Assembly (NCBI GenBank): GCA_001566295.1
Contig: KQ964257.1
Coordinates: forward strand, 310,001-374,000
Direction of reading: 5' to 3'
Origin: Microdochium bolleyi
Lineage: Eukaryota > Ascomycota > Sordariomycetes > Xylariales > Microdochiaceae
Length of the DNA: 64,000 nucleotides
Shown: piece after piece, positions 54,711-64,000 of the stretch
How the letters are laid out: each line of letters begins with the position of its first letter
Numbering within the stretch: the stretch's first letter is position 1
Notes under the pieces: model-generated
The model's database searches: none
Told to the model about the DNA's origin: nothing
What the model saw: the letters and a program-made list of their open reading frames with translations, nothing else
Made by a program: the position numbers and the translations under genes

Positions 54711-57582
54711 GTTGGCAACCTCATATGAGGGTCATCGGCTGGCGAGGTTGTTGTTTGTGTTTGTGTGTTTGTCGCAATGTTGACTTTCAGATGCTGGCGG
54801 GCGGGTGCGGGTGCATGCGGGGCCGGTGCAAGGCGTCAAACGTCGAGTTCGAGCTGTGTGAAGCTGCGTGACAGCGAGGTGAAGTGGTGGGATGACTTTC
54901 AGAGTCGTGCCTTGTCGTTGAGGAGCTTGGCGACGTTGCGAGGAGTATGTACGATCGGCGTGGTTGTTTGGAGAATATTGGGGGGATGGTGGATGTAAGC
55001 AGGAGCTGGCAGCAGGGGCGGGAGCTTATTACGCTCCAAGTCGGGTCGCTAGTGCGTCGTCCCCAGCAGTAGGGCCAGTAAGGCCAAGTGGAGCTTGAGG
55101 CTGCCTGACGGGATCAGGGTCAGCGCGGCCAGGTCAACAAGCTTTGGATTTAGAGTGCATGCGGCCAGCCCAGGATGCGCCAGGATGCGCCCAGGGGGGT
55201 GGGACTCGCTTTGACAACCAACTGCCACGAGGCGGGCGGCTGCCGATTCGGCGAGGCCAGGAACCGGCAGAGACACAACAGAGGGGCACCCGCGACGCAG
55301 GCGGGAGGACGCGAACAACAGACAGGAACAAGGTGAGACACTGCAGCCGGAGCAAGATGGAGCGGCGGATGTTGAGGGCTGAATCGGGCCATGTCTCTCT
55401 CCGATAGGGGACATCGAGGAGGGCAGTCGCACTGCGGTGCGGCCACATCACAACAACGTGGACGGGCACCTCGGGGACAGGAGACAGGGGTTGTCATGCA
55501 TGGAGCAGCCAAGGTCGCAAGGGCAGTGGCAGAAACACATCCGATGCTCGACAGCCCACCATCGTCACGACGGACTCTGGCTGCCACCCGCTCGCCAGAG
55601 ATAAAAGGGGGTGTGAGCGCGTGGGACGAGTGGTTGGTGGTGCAAGAACAATCGGATCATCGGGGCTCAAGCTCAAGAGTGTGTGTGGGGGTGCAGCGCT
55701 GCTGTTGTGTTGTGAGAGCCTGCGATCCCGCCCACGCCCAAGATGATTTCATCTCCCGCTTGCGACCAGGGTTGCTCGAATCCGAATTCCAGACAGCCTC
55801 CTGATCGCCATTCCACCATCCATCGCCGTCAACAAGAGCCCATCACACACAAACGTGGGCAAGGGCGAAGCGCTTTCGCCAGCACTATCGCCATCACCAT
55901 CTCCCAAGCACTGGTGGGCGGCTGACCAGGCCAGAGCCCGCGTCAACCAGGAACACCATGACCACTTGCACATCACACGCCTTAGCCCCGTGGCCCACCC
56001 AGCGAAGCCTTCTAGTGCTCTCCACCGTGGGCACCACGAGTCCGTCTCGTCCGTGACAGGCGCCTCCTATCCCGGTCCGCCTCATGCGTTGCCCCTCTAG
56101 CTCCGTCTGCTGCACCGCTCTTTCGCCCCTCGAGCCGGCAGTTGCCAATCTGCATGCCACTTTCTGATGAGGGGCATGGCCAAACCGGACCCTTTCCGTG
56201 CTCGGCGCAGGGACTCATCAGGCCAGAACTCCCAATTGCAACACATCCATGTTCTGTCAGCACGACCCTGGGTCTCGACCGGAGCCTCCGGGAGGAGCCT
56301 TACGCCTGGCGATATTATTACCGGTATAAAGGTAGCTTTTTAGTTTGCAATGCTCCACAGACTGCACGGGCGCCGTCGACCGCGGGAAGCGATCCTAAAT
56401 TACCGACTTTCCTTCGCAACCAAGGGTCCACTTACACAGTCACGCTCCGACTACCGTCTTTACCCTACCTCGCCTGCCTAGACCCCAGCGCATGGCTACG
56501 TGTCCAAAAGAAGGCGAGACGAGTCACGAAGGAGCATTGTGGACCCCGTTCCTTCGTCGCCGCCGTTGGTCTTTCACCGTCGACAGTGCCCCTGTTGTAA
56601 GCGCTGCGGGCAGTTCCGATTCGGGCCCTCCAGCACGGAATGCATCCAGACAAACCGGTTTCGAGACCAGAATCCCGAGATCTCCATCGTTGACGATACA
56701 CAATGCTGCCGTGACGACCCACGTATGTGTGTAGGTAGGTCAGGATATGCCTCTGGGTCCCGCAAGCAGCATCGTAGGAAACTCCCAATTGTGAAGCAAC
56801 TTCGCTCTGGCAGTAAGCGACGTGCCAATACCACCATGCCCCAAGGCGAGCGCAGACAGAAAACCACCCCAAGCGCGAACCCACACAAAAACAGCAAAAG
56901 GAGCCGTTGGGGAAAACAAGTCGCAAACAAACTCTCCGCGGCGCTTTCGAGGCGCTATCTTCATAAGGCAGAAAGAGAAAAAGTATGCTCGCCCCGGAAC
57001 CCCAAAACGGGGGAGGGGGGTGGTTATGAACACTTTGTTGTCGGGTAAAACTGACGTCGATATGTCTGACCCTTGACTTTCCCACCTCCAGACGGACGGC
57101 GTGTGTTGTGTGTGCTTCGCTGGCCGGATTCGGAAACACATTCCAACGTTCGCACCGCACACCCCCACGCATCAAACGATCGCAGTGGAAACCGCTGATC
57201 TGAGTAGGCACCTGCTTGCTTTCGAAAAGGAAGATTCCTGCCCTGTTGTTGATCGAGTGCCAGGCCGTTACTACTGTCCTTTCACCATTATGCGTGCCGA
57301 AATTGGCAAGTAAGTTCATTGGTGATCCGGTGAAGTGCTGGCCGGCAGTTGCTCCGAAGGCTACCATACGCATCAAGCATCCCGAGCGTAGAGAGCATCA
57401 CTCATGTGCTGTCTCGCGGCGGTCAACCAAGTCGAAGGCCGGTTCACGCATATCTAGGATTGATTGTGTTATTGTATGATCTTTGATCGAGGATCAGCTG
57501 TGTCCACGTCGACAAGCTGCTCAAAGTAGTGTCGGCCAGAGTGTCTACATGCTCTATATACACAAAGCAGATACACCCATCT
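54711..57582. other. Gene-free region between SMP3 and LAS21
   Basis: 2.9 kb that must hold the SMP3 promoter and the LAS21 3' UTR. Many open frames overlap on both strands in the GC-rich part; the longest (minus, 56465-57376) has no recognisable motif and uneven composition. I cannot support a gene. A non-coding transcript is possible. Confidence 0.4.
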
Positions 57583-60379
57583 CTAATGCCCAAGCCAGTA
57601 TAGCAAACTCCCAAAAAGCACATTGATCCCCAGGTGCTGCCCCAGGCTCCACGCCATACTGTACAGGTACTTTGGCGAGAACACAGTCCAGATGAACAGG
57701 TGCGTCCGCAGCGCCATGCACGCGGCCATGACAAACGCCAGGCTGGCAGCCACGAACGCGGTCTGTAGGGCAATGTACTGCTGCAGTGGCCGCTGCTGGT
57801 GCTGCTGTTGCGCACCAAGTGCCGTGTCTCGTCCGCGGTGTCGGCAATCAAGCAGCCGCAGTACCCCCCAGAATGACCACCATACCGGCGCCGCCCAGTT
57901 GCTCAGGAACGTGAGCACGCCGACGGCACCAATATCGAACCCGCTCACACCGTTGTACGCGCTCGACAGGTCGATGCCCGAGATGGCGTTGTTCCCGGCC
58001 ATTGCGAAGAACGACGCGAACTGTAGCAGCAGCGAGGTCGTCGCCACTTCCATGACGCTCAGGTCTAATCGGACCAGCAGGGTCGAGATGCCGCTGTAGA
58101 CGATGAAAAGCGGTATATTTGTGGCGCGCGACTGCGTCATGGCGAAGATCGTGTACAGCATGTGCAGAGTCCGCATGGCGGACTGCGGTGACGAGCCCGC
58201 AGGGCGTCGCAATAGGATGTACACGGGATAGATGGCGGCGAGACCGAGGCCCATAAACACAGCGCGTGCTAGCTCGACCAGAGTCGGTCCCGAGAATGCG
58301 TTGGAAAGTGTACTGGCGAAGCCGGTCATCAGCTCTGGCGCATCTTCCCGAGTGAAGGCTAGCTTGAAGGACACTGCCGACGTGACCAGGCCAGTGATCA
58401 GAGAGCCAGAGATGACCGGAGCGACGTCCCTGAGCTCGTGATAGAGCTGCCAGGCGACGAGTGCGTATGCGGACAGCACTAGAAGCCACAGTAGAGAGGG
58501 GTGAGGCACCAGCATAATGGTAACGATATCTGGCTCGCCCGCAAACTTCTGGCCTGTCTGGTTCCAATTTCGTAGAACGCGGAGGTACAATAGCGCGGAT
58601 CCCATTGTGATTAGGGTCTGTCGCGTGGGCTTGCCGTTCTTGCGAGCCAGGCTTTTCACAGTCAGGAAAAAGAACCAGATAGACGTCGCCCAGTACCAAA
58701 AGTGCTGCTCTTCCTCGACGTAGCTACTGGCGAACATCATGATCCCGTAGAGGAGGGTGATCAATGTGTATGGCACGAGGCCTGTGAAGGATACCGTAGA
58801 TGACAACACGACAGAGATTGTTGATAAGGCTACAGCAGCAGCGGAGATGCCGCTGCCAAGGGTCAGGCGAGGCACATCGTAGTTGCTGGCCATGCTCGTC
58901 ATCAGGGACTGGGCTTCATTCAGCCACTGTGAGATAGTTAGTAGGGTGTGTTCCTGGGCTTGGTGCGGATCTACAAACCTTGGTGATATCATTTAACCAG
59001 TCAGGGTCAAAAGATGATCCCTCATATGCTGCGTCGGCTGTTCCTTGTATCGTACGCCACGCGCAAGCTAGCGACTCTGCTGTCGAGGCAGGTGTCGAGC
59101 AGAATTGTTCGCTCAGTGGCTCCGACGCCTGAGGAACACCGAATGTTGCCACTAGGATGTCATAGATCTGCCGGCCATTGCGCAGCAAGATCTCCATACG
59201 GTCGTTGCCTAGTTCATGGTCAGTCAAATGGGCTCGAATTCGTGAGGTACCCTCGCCTTACCTTGCCACATGGGCAGGAACTCCGTGATGAAAGAACCGA
59301 GGCTGTTCTTCGGGATAGGGAACCCAAGTAACGCCGCGAGGGTCGGTGCCAGGTCAGACTGCTCTACAAAGGAGTAGTAGCGAAAGTCCTCCACAAAGTC
59401 TGCCGGAGTCTTCGTCTGTTTTGCGATGGTCTTGAGCTTTGGAGACACAAAGACCAGTGCGGGAGAGGTCTCGCCGGCCGAGGAAGCGCCGTGGTTGCCT
59501 GCGTCGTTCATGCCATGGTCGCCAATCAAGACAAGGAGGGTTGACTCTAGATGCGGCTTGTTTTGGATCCCCTCGTAGATCTGACGAACGATTCCGTCCA
59601 TCTCATGCTGCTTGGGGACCATGTTTGGTCCACGCGGACCAGTCTTGTGCCCGATATGGTCAAGCCCCAGATAGTGCAAGACCATCGTGTTCCAGTCGTC
59701 GTTCTCCAGCTCCTCGGGCACATGACGGGTGACGTTGGTGTCGACCTCGGTGAAGTCGGACACAAAGAAGCTCGTGGTGCCGTCAGCACGGTCGAAGATG
59801 CCGGGGAATAGCTTGAGCCAGGTGTCGTCGCCGTGCATTACCAGCTTGCCAGGCTTCTTGTGTTTCATCTGGGCGAGCCATGTGTCTTGCGCGGCCAGTG
59901 TCGAGGAAGTGTCGGCCTCGTCGAAGTTGAGGATAGCATCGAGGAAGGAGGGTGTCGAGCCGGTGGTGATAGCCTTGATGCGTGGCATCGTAATGGTTGG
60001 CGAGGTCGCGTGGGCAGTGAAGGGCAAAGCATTGCCCTCGGCGATCAGCCTGCAGAGCTGAGGTCAGTATCGCTTGACTGGAGAGGGTATACCGACAACC
60101 GTGGTGTGGGGGCTGCACTCACTGCTGAGTGAACTGGAAGCCAGAACCTTCGAGATAGACAAAGTCGCTGCGCAAGGCGTCGACCACCATGAAGACGAGG
60201 CGGTCGAAGGGTGCCTCTGGCGGCGTTGTGCCATGGCCGAGGTCAGCATACTCGGCTAGGCCTGGCAGAAAGGGCTTGTAGGGGAAGAAGCCAGTCGCAA
60301 AGATGAGGATGGCGATGGGGATGAGGACGTTGGCTACGGCGAGCAAGACGGCGGCGGTTGCGCCATTGCGAGAGGACAT
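57583..60379 (-). CDS. LAS21: GPI ethanolamine phosphate transferase 2 (Las21/Gpi7)
   Basis: Four exons (60379-60123, 60049-59262, 59208-58979, 58926-57583) give 872 residues. Introns are 52-73 bp, one with a perfect TACTAAC branch site, and all joints keep the frame. The start at 60379 gives one signal-anchor helix (VLLAVANVLIPIAILIFATG). The luminal domain has alkaline-phosphatase-fold metal motifs: VVDALRSDF (D67), THR-containing AITTGSTPS, LDHIGHKTGP and GDHGMN. The C-terminal half is a bundle of membrane helices (exon 4). The enzyme adds ethanolamine phosphate to the second mannose of the GPI anchor in the ER. Paralogs Gpi13 and Mcd4 act on other mannoses; the MWQG-NDRMEILLRN joint and FFPYKP start favour Las21. 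Confidence 0.93.
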
Positions 60380-60883
60380 GTCCACCAATGCAGGCGGCGA
60401 CAGGCAGACTTCAAGAAGGAGAGAGTGCAGCCAAAGGAGCGTCCAGATCCATTGCACAGGCGAGCAAGTGGGCAGGGCGAGGCAGGTTGAAATGGGTATA
60501 AGCAGGCCAGGGGCTTTGGCGCAATGCGACGGTGTCCACTGGGAGGCGCGCAGCTGTCGGCGACGGGGCGGGAGCTGCGGTGGGGTGGGTGTCAGGCTGT
60601 CAGCCCAGCGGAAGGAGGACCCTGCTGGCAGCCTCCGTGTCCGCTCGGCTCAGCCCGGCCGCTGCTCCTCCGCTGCTCCTCCGCTGCTCCTCCGCTCCTT
60701 CCACACAGCTTCCGTGCAGCTTCCCCGCATTTCTGCCTGTCTCTTGTCGTAGCTTGGGGTTGTCGTCATCTCAGCAGAGTGGCAACGTGTGCCTTTGCCT
60801 GATCCTTCAAGAGCCACAACTCGTGACAGAGGACGCCCCAGAGTGGAGATGGTCGCCCCTCTGGACTGAAGAACCCTGCAGCA
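60380..60883. other. Divergent promoter, LAS21 and the polyQ protein gene
   Basis: A 504 bp shared upstream region. It holds a tandem 11-mer (60661-60693, annotated separately) in a CT-rich stretch that may belong to the plus-strand leader. No clear TATA box. Confidence 0.45.
60661..60693 (+). repeat. Tandem 11-mer GCTGCTCCTCC, three copies
   Basis: Three perfect head-to-tail copies of GCTGCTCCTCC plus a partial fourth, ~190 bp upstream of the polyQ protein start. It is a pyrimidine-rich minisatellite, plausibly within the 5' leader or core promoter. Confidence 0.75.
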
Positions 60884-62293
60884 ATGGTCGACGATCCTGA
60901 CAACGCCCCCGACAACTTCTTCATCCGCTTCAGACACTCCGTTGACCGTGTTGCCCGCCGCAGCATCGACTCCGTCTCACCTCGGCAGCAGACACATCCT
61001 GCCCCAGAGCAAGATCTCCCGCCATCAGCACAGCACCCAGGGTCCAAGGCCTCGGATCCTGCCCAATTGCGCCGCCTAAACAGAGCCTGGCTTATCGACC
61101 TTGACCCACCCGCCCACCAGCACTCATCATCCACAACCTGCACCACGATGTCGTCGGACAAGCCAAGTGCCCGTGCTCTGGCGCCCGCCGACGACTTCGA
61201 TGACTTTGCAGACCCAGAGACGTGGGCTAGGCACTCACCATACTCCCCTTTCAACCTCCAGCATCTCCCACAACCGATTCCACGGGACATTCAGCAGCCA
61301 CCAGACAGCAACGACTTCACCTTCCGCGATGCATTTGAGGATCTCATGCTCGCCAGCTTGGGCAGGCCGCTGCCGCGTGGTCACGAGCTAATGGCTCAGA
61401 AGCTTCATGTGGATTTCATGTTTGCCAACGGCATGCCAATATCCAACTGGGCTCGGATGTTGCAAGTCCGAGGCTTGTGGGCGCCATACTTTGCCCGTCA
61501 GCAGCAGCAGCAGCAGCAGCAGCAGCTTCATGGTTGGGACAGTGGAAAGTTGAGCAGTGATATTCTCTCCATGCTCCTCGGATGGGGCGCAGACGCAGGC
61601 TGGCTCCCAGGGCAGACGTCAGAGCGTGAGCGCGGTGGCAAGTTACAGACATCGCAGAAAGTTTTGGAAGACAAAGATCGGCAGTGCGGCAAGAATCAGC
61701 CGGAAACAGAGGAGGATCTCTACGAGACCACGAGCCACACGTCGGCGGACAAGCTCCCACGGTACCAGTCACCTTGGGACACATTGTTCGAGGCTCTCGT
61801 CGGAAGCCAGTTCTCGCACCCTACCTCATCGCCTACCGAAGAGAACATGAGCATGACACGCACAGATAACTCGCTTGAACGCAAGGACAACGCGCCAAAG
61901 GATAACGAGCGGCACGAGTCTCACAAAACATGGGACGGGGGCAGAGTTGACAAGGTCTGGAAAACTAGCGAGTACGACGGGAAGGTCGAGACCGTAGAGA
62001 CGCAGTACACGTACGACGCCCAGGGTCATCTTGTCAGCCAGTGGGAGTCCACCAATGTGAAGACCGCACCTTCCACCACCACAGATTCGGAGAGCGATGA
62101 TGGAGGTTTCTCGGCCTCCTCATCCTCGTCTCGTTGGAGTCGTACTTGGAGCTCGGGAAATAGTGAACGAGCTCACGGGGATTGCGATGAATACAAGAGA
62201 GCCGACAGCCACAGACATGATGGCGATGAAACTGAGGTTCTGAAAGGTCGTGCAAACGGCCAGAAGCCCAATGGCTGGTTTTGGACGAAGTGA
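60884..62293 (+). CDS. PolyQ-containing protein of unknown function
   Basis: A single exon encodes 469 residues. The N-terminus (NFFIRFRHSVDRVARRSIDS) is basic and amphipathic. Residues ~86-225 have ordered patches: DDFDDFADPETWARHSPYSP, FTFRDAFEDLMLASLGRPLP and MPISNWARMLQVRGLWAPYF, followed by nine glutamines. Later parts are disordered except SPWDTLFEALVGSQFSHP and VWKTSEYDGKVETVETQYTY, an amphipathic strand-like motif. The last residues (KPNGWFWTK) look conserved, as in other fungal proteins I cannot name. No signal peptide, zinc site or enzyme motif is seen. The upstream gene, LAS21, is divergent. Confidence 0.75.
   Translation: MVDDPDNAPDNFFIRFRHSVDRVARRSIDSVSPRQQTHPAPEQDLPPSAQHPGSKASDPAQLRRLNRAWLIDLDPPAHQHSSSTTCTTMSSDKPSARALAPADDFDDFADPETWARHSPYSPFNLQHLPQPIPRDIQQPPDSNDFTFRDAFEDLMLASLGRPLPRGHELMAQKLHVDFMFANGMPISNWARMLQVRGLWAPYFARQQQQQQQQQLHGWDSGKLSSDILSMLLGWGADAGWLPGQTSERERGGKLQTSQKVLEDKDRQCGKNQPETEEDLYETTSHTSADKLPRYQSPWDTLFEALVGSQFSHPTSSPTEENMSMTRTDNSLERKDNAPKDNERHESHKTWDGGRVDKVWKTSEYDGKVETVETQYTYDAQGHLVSQWESTNVKTAPSTTTDSESDDGGFSASSSSSRWSRTWSSGNSERAHGDCDEYKRADSHRHDGDETEVLKGRANGQKPNGWFWTK
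61499..61525 (+). repeat. (CAG)9 coding polyglutamine
   Basis: Nine uninterrupted CAG codons inside the reading frame of the unknown protein at 60884-62293. The run is pure at the DNA level and so is likely to vary in length between strains. Confidence 0.85.
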
Positions 62294-62823
62294 TCCTATC
62301 ATTTTAGTGTTGTTTCTTGCACATATACGCTGCCAAGGAATTGGTCTTCTTTTCTCCGGGTTATTTCTTCATTTCTATTTATTTCTCTCACTCTCTTCCA
62401 TACCTATCCCCCGATGTGTAACAATATTTTCTGGATTTTCCGAGGATTTCAATACTGCCACGCCTGATTATATTGTGCTTGTTCGATGTATCGAATTCCA
62501 TCTGAACATGGTGTGACGATTTATTGATTTGTGGGATAAGTCTTTTTCAACCCAGTCGAAATGTTGCAGTGGTTGCCACAAACCCTGATTTGTGCCAAGT
62601 CATCATCATCTGCTACGACTGCATATCATTCGAATAGAGCTCGCCCAGGGCAACTCACTACAACTGGCTCCACACCATGCGAGACGCGAGCATTTTGTAG
62701 TGACTGGGTAGCCCAAGTCTTGCATCATGGCCTCTCACTCTGTGCGCGCGATCGCGACCTGCTCTGTGATTATTCTATTCTTTCTTTTTGTCTCAAAAAC
62801 AACGGACCTCCTGCTCATCCACT
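62294..62823. other. Convergent 3' region
   Basis: 3' UTRs of the polyQ protein gene and NOP4. It is AT- and T-rich. A plus-strand frame that runs into the NOP4 3' end is a shadow of that gene. Nothing else is seen. Confidence 0.45.
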
Positions 62824-64000
62824 TCAGCCCCGCGCAGAGGCCTTCTTCTTCCTCATCATCCTCTTGCGCCCGATGATCTGCTGCTGGAAGTCGTCCTTCT
62901 TGGCCTCCTCCTTGCCCTTCTTGCCGCCGGCAACAGCAGTCTTGGGGTCGGCGCCGTCTGGCTTGCTTCCGGCGTCTCCCTTGCTCGGCTTCTTGCCCTT
63001 CTTGTTGGACACGGCGAAGTCCTTGCCCTTGGGCAGGCCTCCCTTCTTGCCACCGTCTCTGTTGTCCCTCAAGAAGCCGCCGCCGTTTCTGTTGTTGTTG
63101 TTGTTGTTGTTGTTATTGTTGTTGCTGTTGTTGGCATTGTAGTTGTTGCCGCTGCTGGCGCCGCCACTGGTGAACTTGCTCTGCAGGTCCCTCCTGCGCG
63201 CCACGACATTGGCATTCTCGATCGCGAACTCGACAATCAGGCGCTGCGATTTGCCGGCCTTGTTCTTGAGCGCGTGGCCGTTGAGCCAGCGCAGGCCCAT
63301 GAGCGCCATGCGGTGCGTGTAGAACTCGATGAAGCCGTAGCCGCGGGACTTGCTCGCGCCGTCGAGCTCCTCGACCTTGGAGCCCTGCTGGTTCTCGTAG
63401 ATGATCTTGGTCTGCTTGACCACGCCCTTGCCCTGCTCGCGGCGCTTCGCGTCGGCGTCCTTGTCCTCCTCGCACCGCGTGAGCTCCTCGCGGGACAGCG
63501 GGGAGCGCTTGCCCTCCTTGACGTCGGTCGCGAAGCCCACGATCGACTCGCGCGCCAGCGCCTTGAGGGACTTGGAGTCCATCTCGCGCGGCAGGTTGCG
63601 CACCGCGAGACGCGTGAGACTGAGGTGAAGGCTCGGGTTGCCCTGGATGAGCTTCTTGCGCTGCGCGGCGCTCTGGTCGCGGATCTGCACCTCGGACGGG
63701 GTGAGCAGCCTGTGCAGCGCCGAGTCGTGCGGGATCTGGCCCTCCGCGAGCAGGTAGAGGCGGCGCTTATCCCTGTCCTTGCCGCCGCGCGCGGCGACGC
63801 CGGCGTCTGCGAGGCGGGTTGCCTCATCCTTGCTGACCGCCTGGGAGACCTGCAGGACGCGGCCATCGATGGTGTACCGACCTTCAGGGTCCTTGCGCTC
63901 GTCCTGCAGGATGGATTTCTTGCCGGCGGTGGTGTTGGGTTGTATTCTGGGGGCGCCGCGCAGACAGTCCTTGTACTCGTCCGCCTTAGCGAAGCACACG
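62824..64000 (-). CDS. NOP4: Nop4/RBM28-type nucleolar RNA-binding protein (3' part)
   Basis: The gene runs off the right edge; the last ~391 residues are visible in one open frame ending at 62824. The visible part opens at the end of one RRM (YTIDGRVLQVSQAVSKDEAT), then a linker (KDRDKRRLYLLAEGQIPHDS), then the final RRM. In that RRM, RNP2 is LAVRNLP and RNP1 is SRGYGFIEF, separated by a long charged insert of ~85 residues. This insert is typical of Nop4. The tail has an Asn run, Gly/Lys-rich stretches and a basic end (GRKRMMRKKKASARG). Nop4 is needed for 27S pre-rRNA processing and 60S assembly in the nucleolus. The 5' end and any introns there cannot be judged. Confidence 0.88.
   Translation of the reverse strand, partial: VCFAKADEYKDCLRGAPRIQPNTTAGKKSILQDERKDPEGRYTIDGRVLQVSQAVSKDEATRLADAGVAARGGKDRDKRRLYLLAEGQIPHDSALHRLLTPSEVQIRDQSAAQRKKLIQGNPSLHLSLTRLAVRNLPREMDSKSLKALARESIVGFATDVKEGKRSPLSREELTRCEEDKDADAKRREQGKGVVKQTKIIYENQQGSKVEELDGASKSRGYGFIEFYTHRMALMGLRWLNGHALKNKAGKSQRLIVEFAIENANVVARRRDLQSKFTSGGASSGNNYNANNSNNNNNNNNNNNRNGGGFLRDNRDGGKKGGLPKGKDFAVSNKKGKKPSKGDAGSKPDGADPKTAVAGGKKGKEEAKKDDFQQQIIGRKRMMRKKKASARG
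63091..63135 (-). repeat. AAC/GTT microsatellite coding polyasparagine
   Basis: A near-pure GTT run (AAC on the coding strand, with ATT and GCT interruptions) inside the Nop4 tail. It encodes an Asn-rich stretch after the last RRM. Confidence 0.8.

Noticed and set aside
56465..57376. 303-codon minus-strand frame between SMP3 and LAS21
   Set aside because: Composition is irregular, no motif is visible, and plus-strand frames of similar quality overlap it.

Overview
The window looks like nuclear DNA from a filamentous ascomycete (Pezizomycotina), most likely a Sordariomycete. The genes are GC-rich in third codon positions. Introns are short (56-113 bp) with GTRNGT-type donors and CTAAC or TACTAAC branch sites. 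The families present are typically fungal: a CBM1-tagged GH10 xylanase, DUF8035, 2EXR and GPI-anchor enzymes. The species cannot be fixed from the sequence. I see no tRNA, rRNA, intact transposon or CRISPR array. Exon maps were built by eye from splice signals and reading-frame continuity.

Left part (1-8.9 kb): a DUF8035 protein with an Arg/Asp/Glu-rich tail (+), a four-BRCT checkpoint scaffold of the Rad4/Dpb11/TopBP1 type (-), and an RS-rich unknown protein (+).

Accessory block (8.9-21.3 kb): five 2EXR-domain genes and one internally deleted, frameshifted copy, all on the minus strand. A minus-strand gene with degenerate ankyrin-like helices follows. The 2EXR copies are strongly diverged, share a C-terminal block of the FFLP..LRCH....GPL type, and sit in gene-poor spacers. 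This is the most lineage-specific part of the window.

Secreted-enzyme block (23.9-32.5 kb): a four-exon M14 zinc carboxypeptidase preproenzyme (+) faces a single-exon GH10 xylanase with linker and CBM1 (-). Next is an alpha-arrestin with two PPxY motifs (-), the kind of adaptor that brings Rsp5/Nedd4-type ubiquitin ligases to nutrient transporters.

A 6.6 kb stretch (32.5-39.1 kb) has no gene I can support. It ends at the most unusual gene of the window (39.1-41.9 kb, +): an apparently intact protein kinase domain fused to two RING/IBR-like zinc modules.

Right part (43-64 kb): conserved housekeeping genes. A very large HEAT-repeat protein of the Laa1/HEATR5 family (-) is divergent from a TACO1-type mitochondrial translation activator (+). 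That gene converges on PET100, a cytochrome oxidase assembly factor (-). Then come two GPI-anchor biosynthesis genes on the same strand, SMP3 (fourth mannose) and LAS21/GPI7 (ethanolamine phosphate on the second mannose). A polyQ-containing unknown protein (+) and the 3' part of NOP4 (-, cut by the window edge) complete the window.
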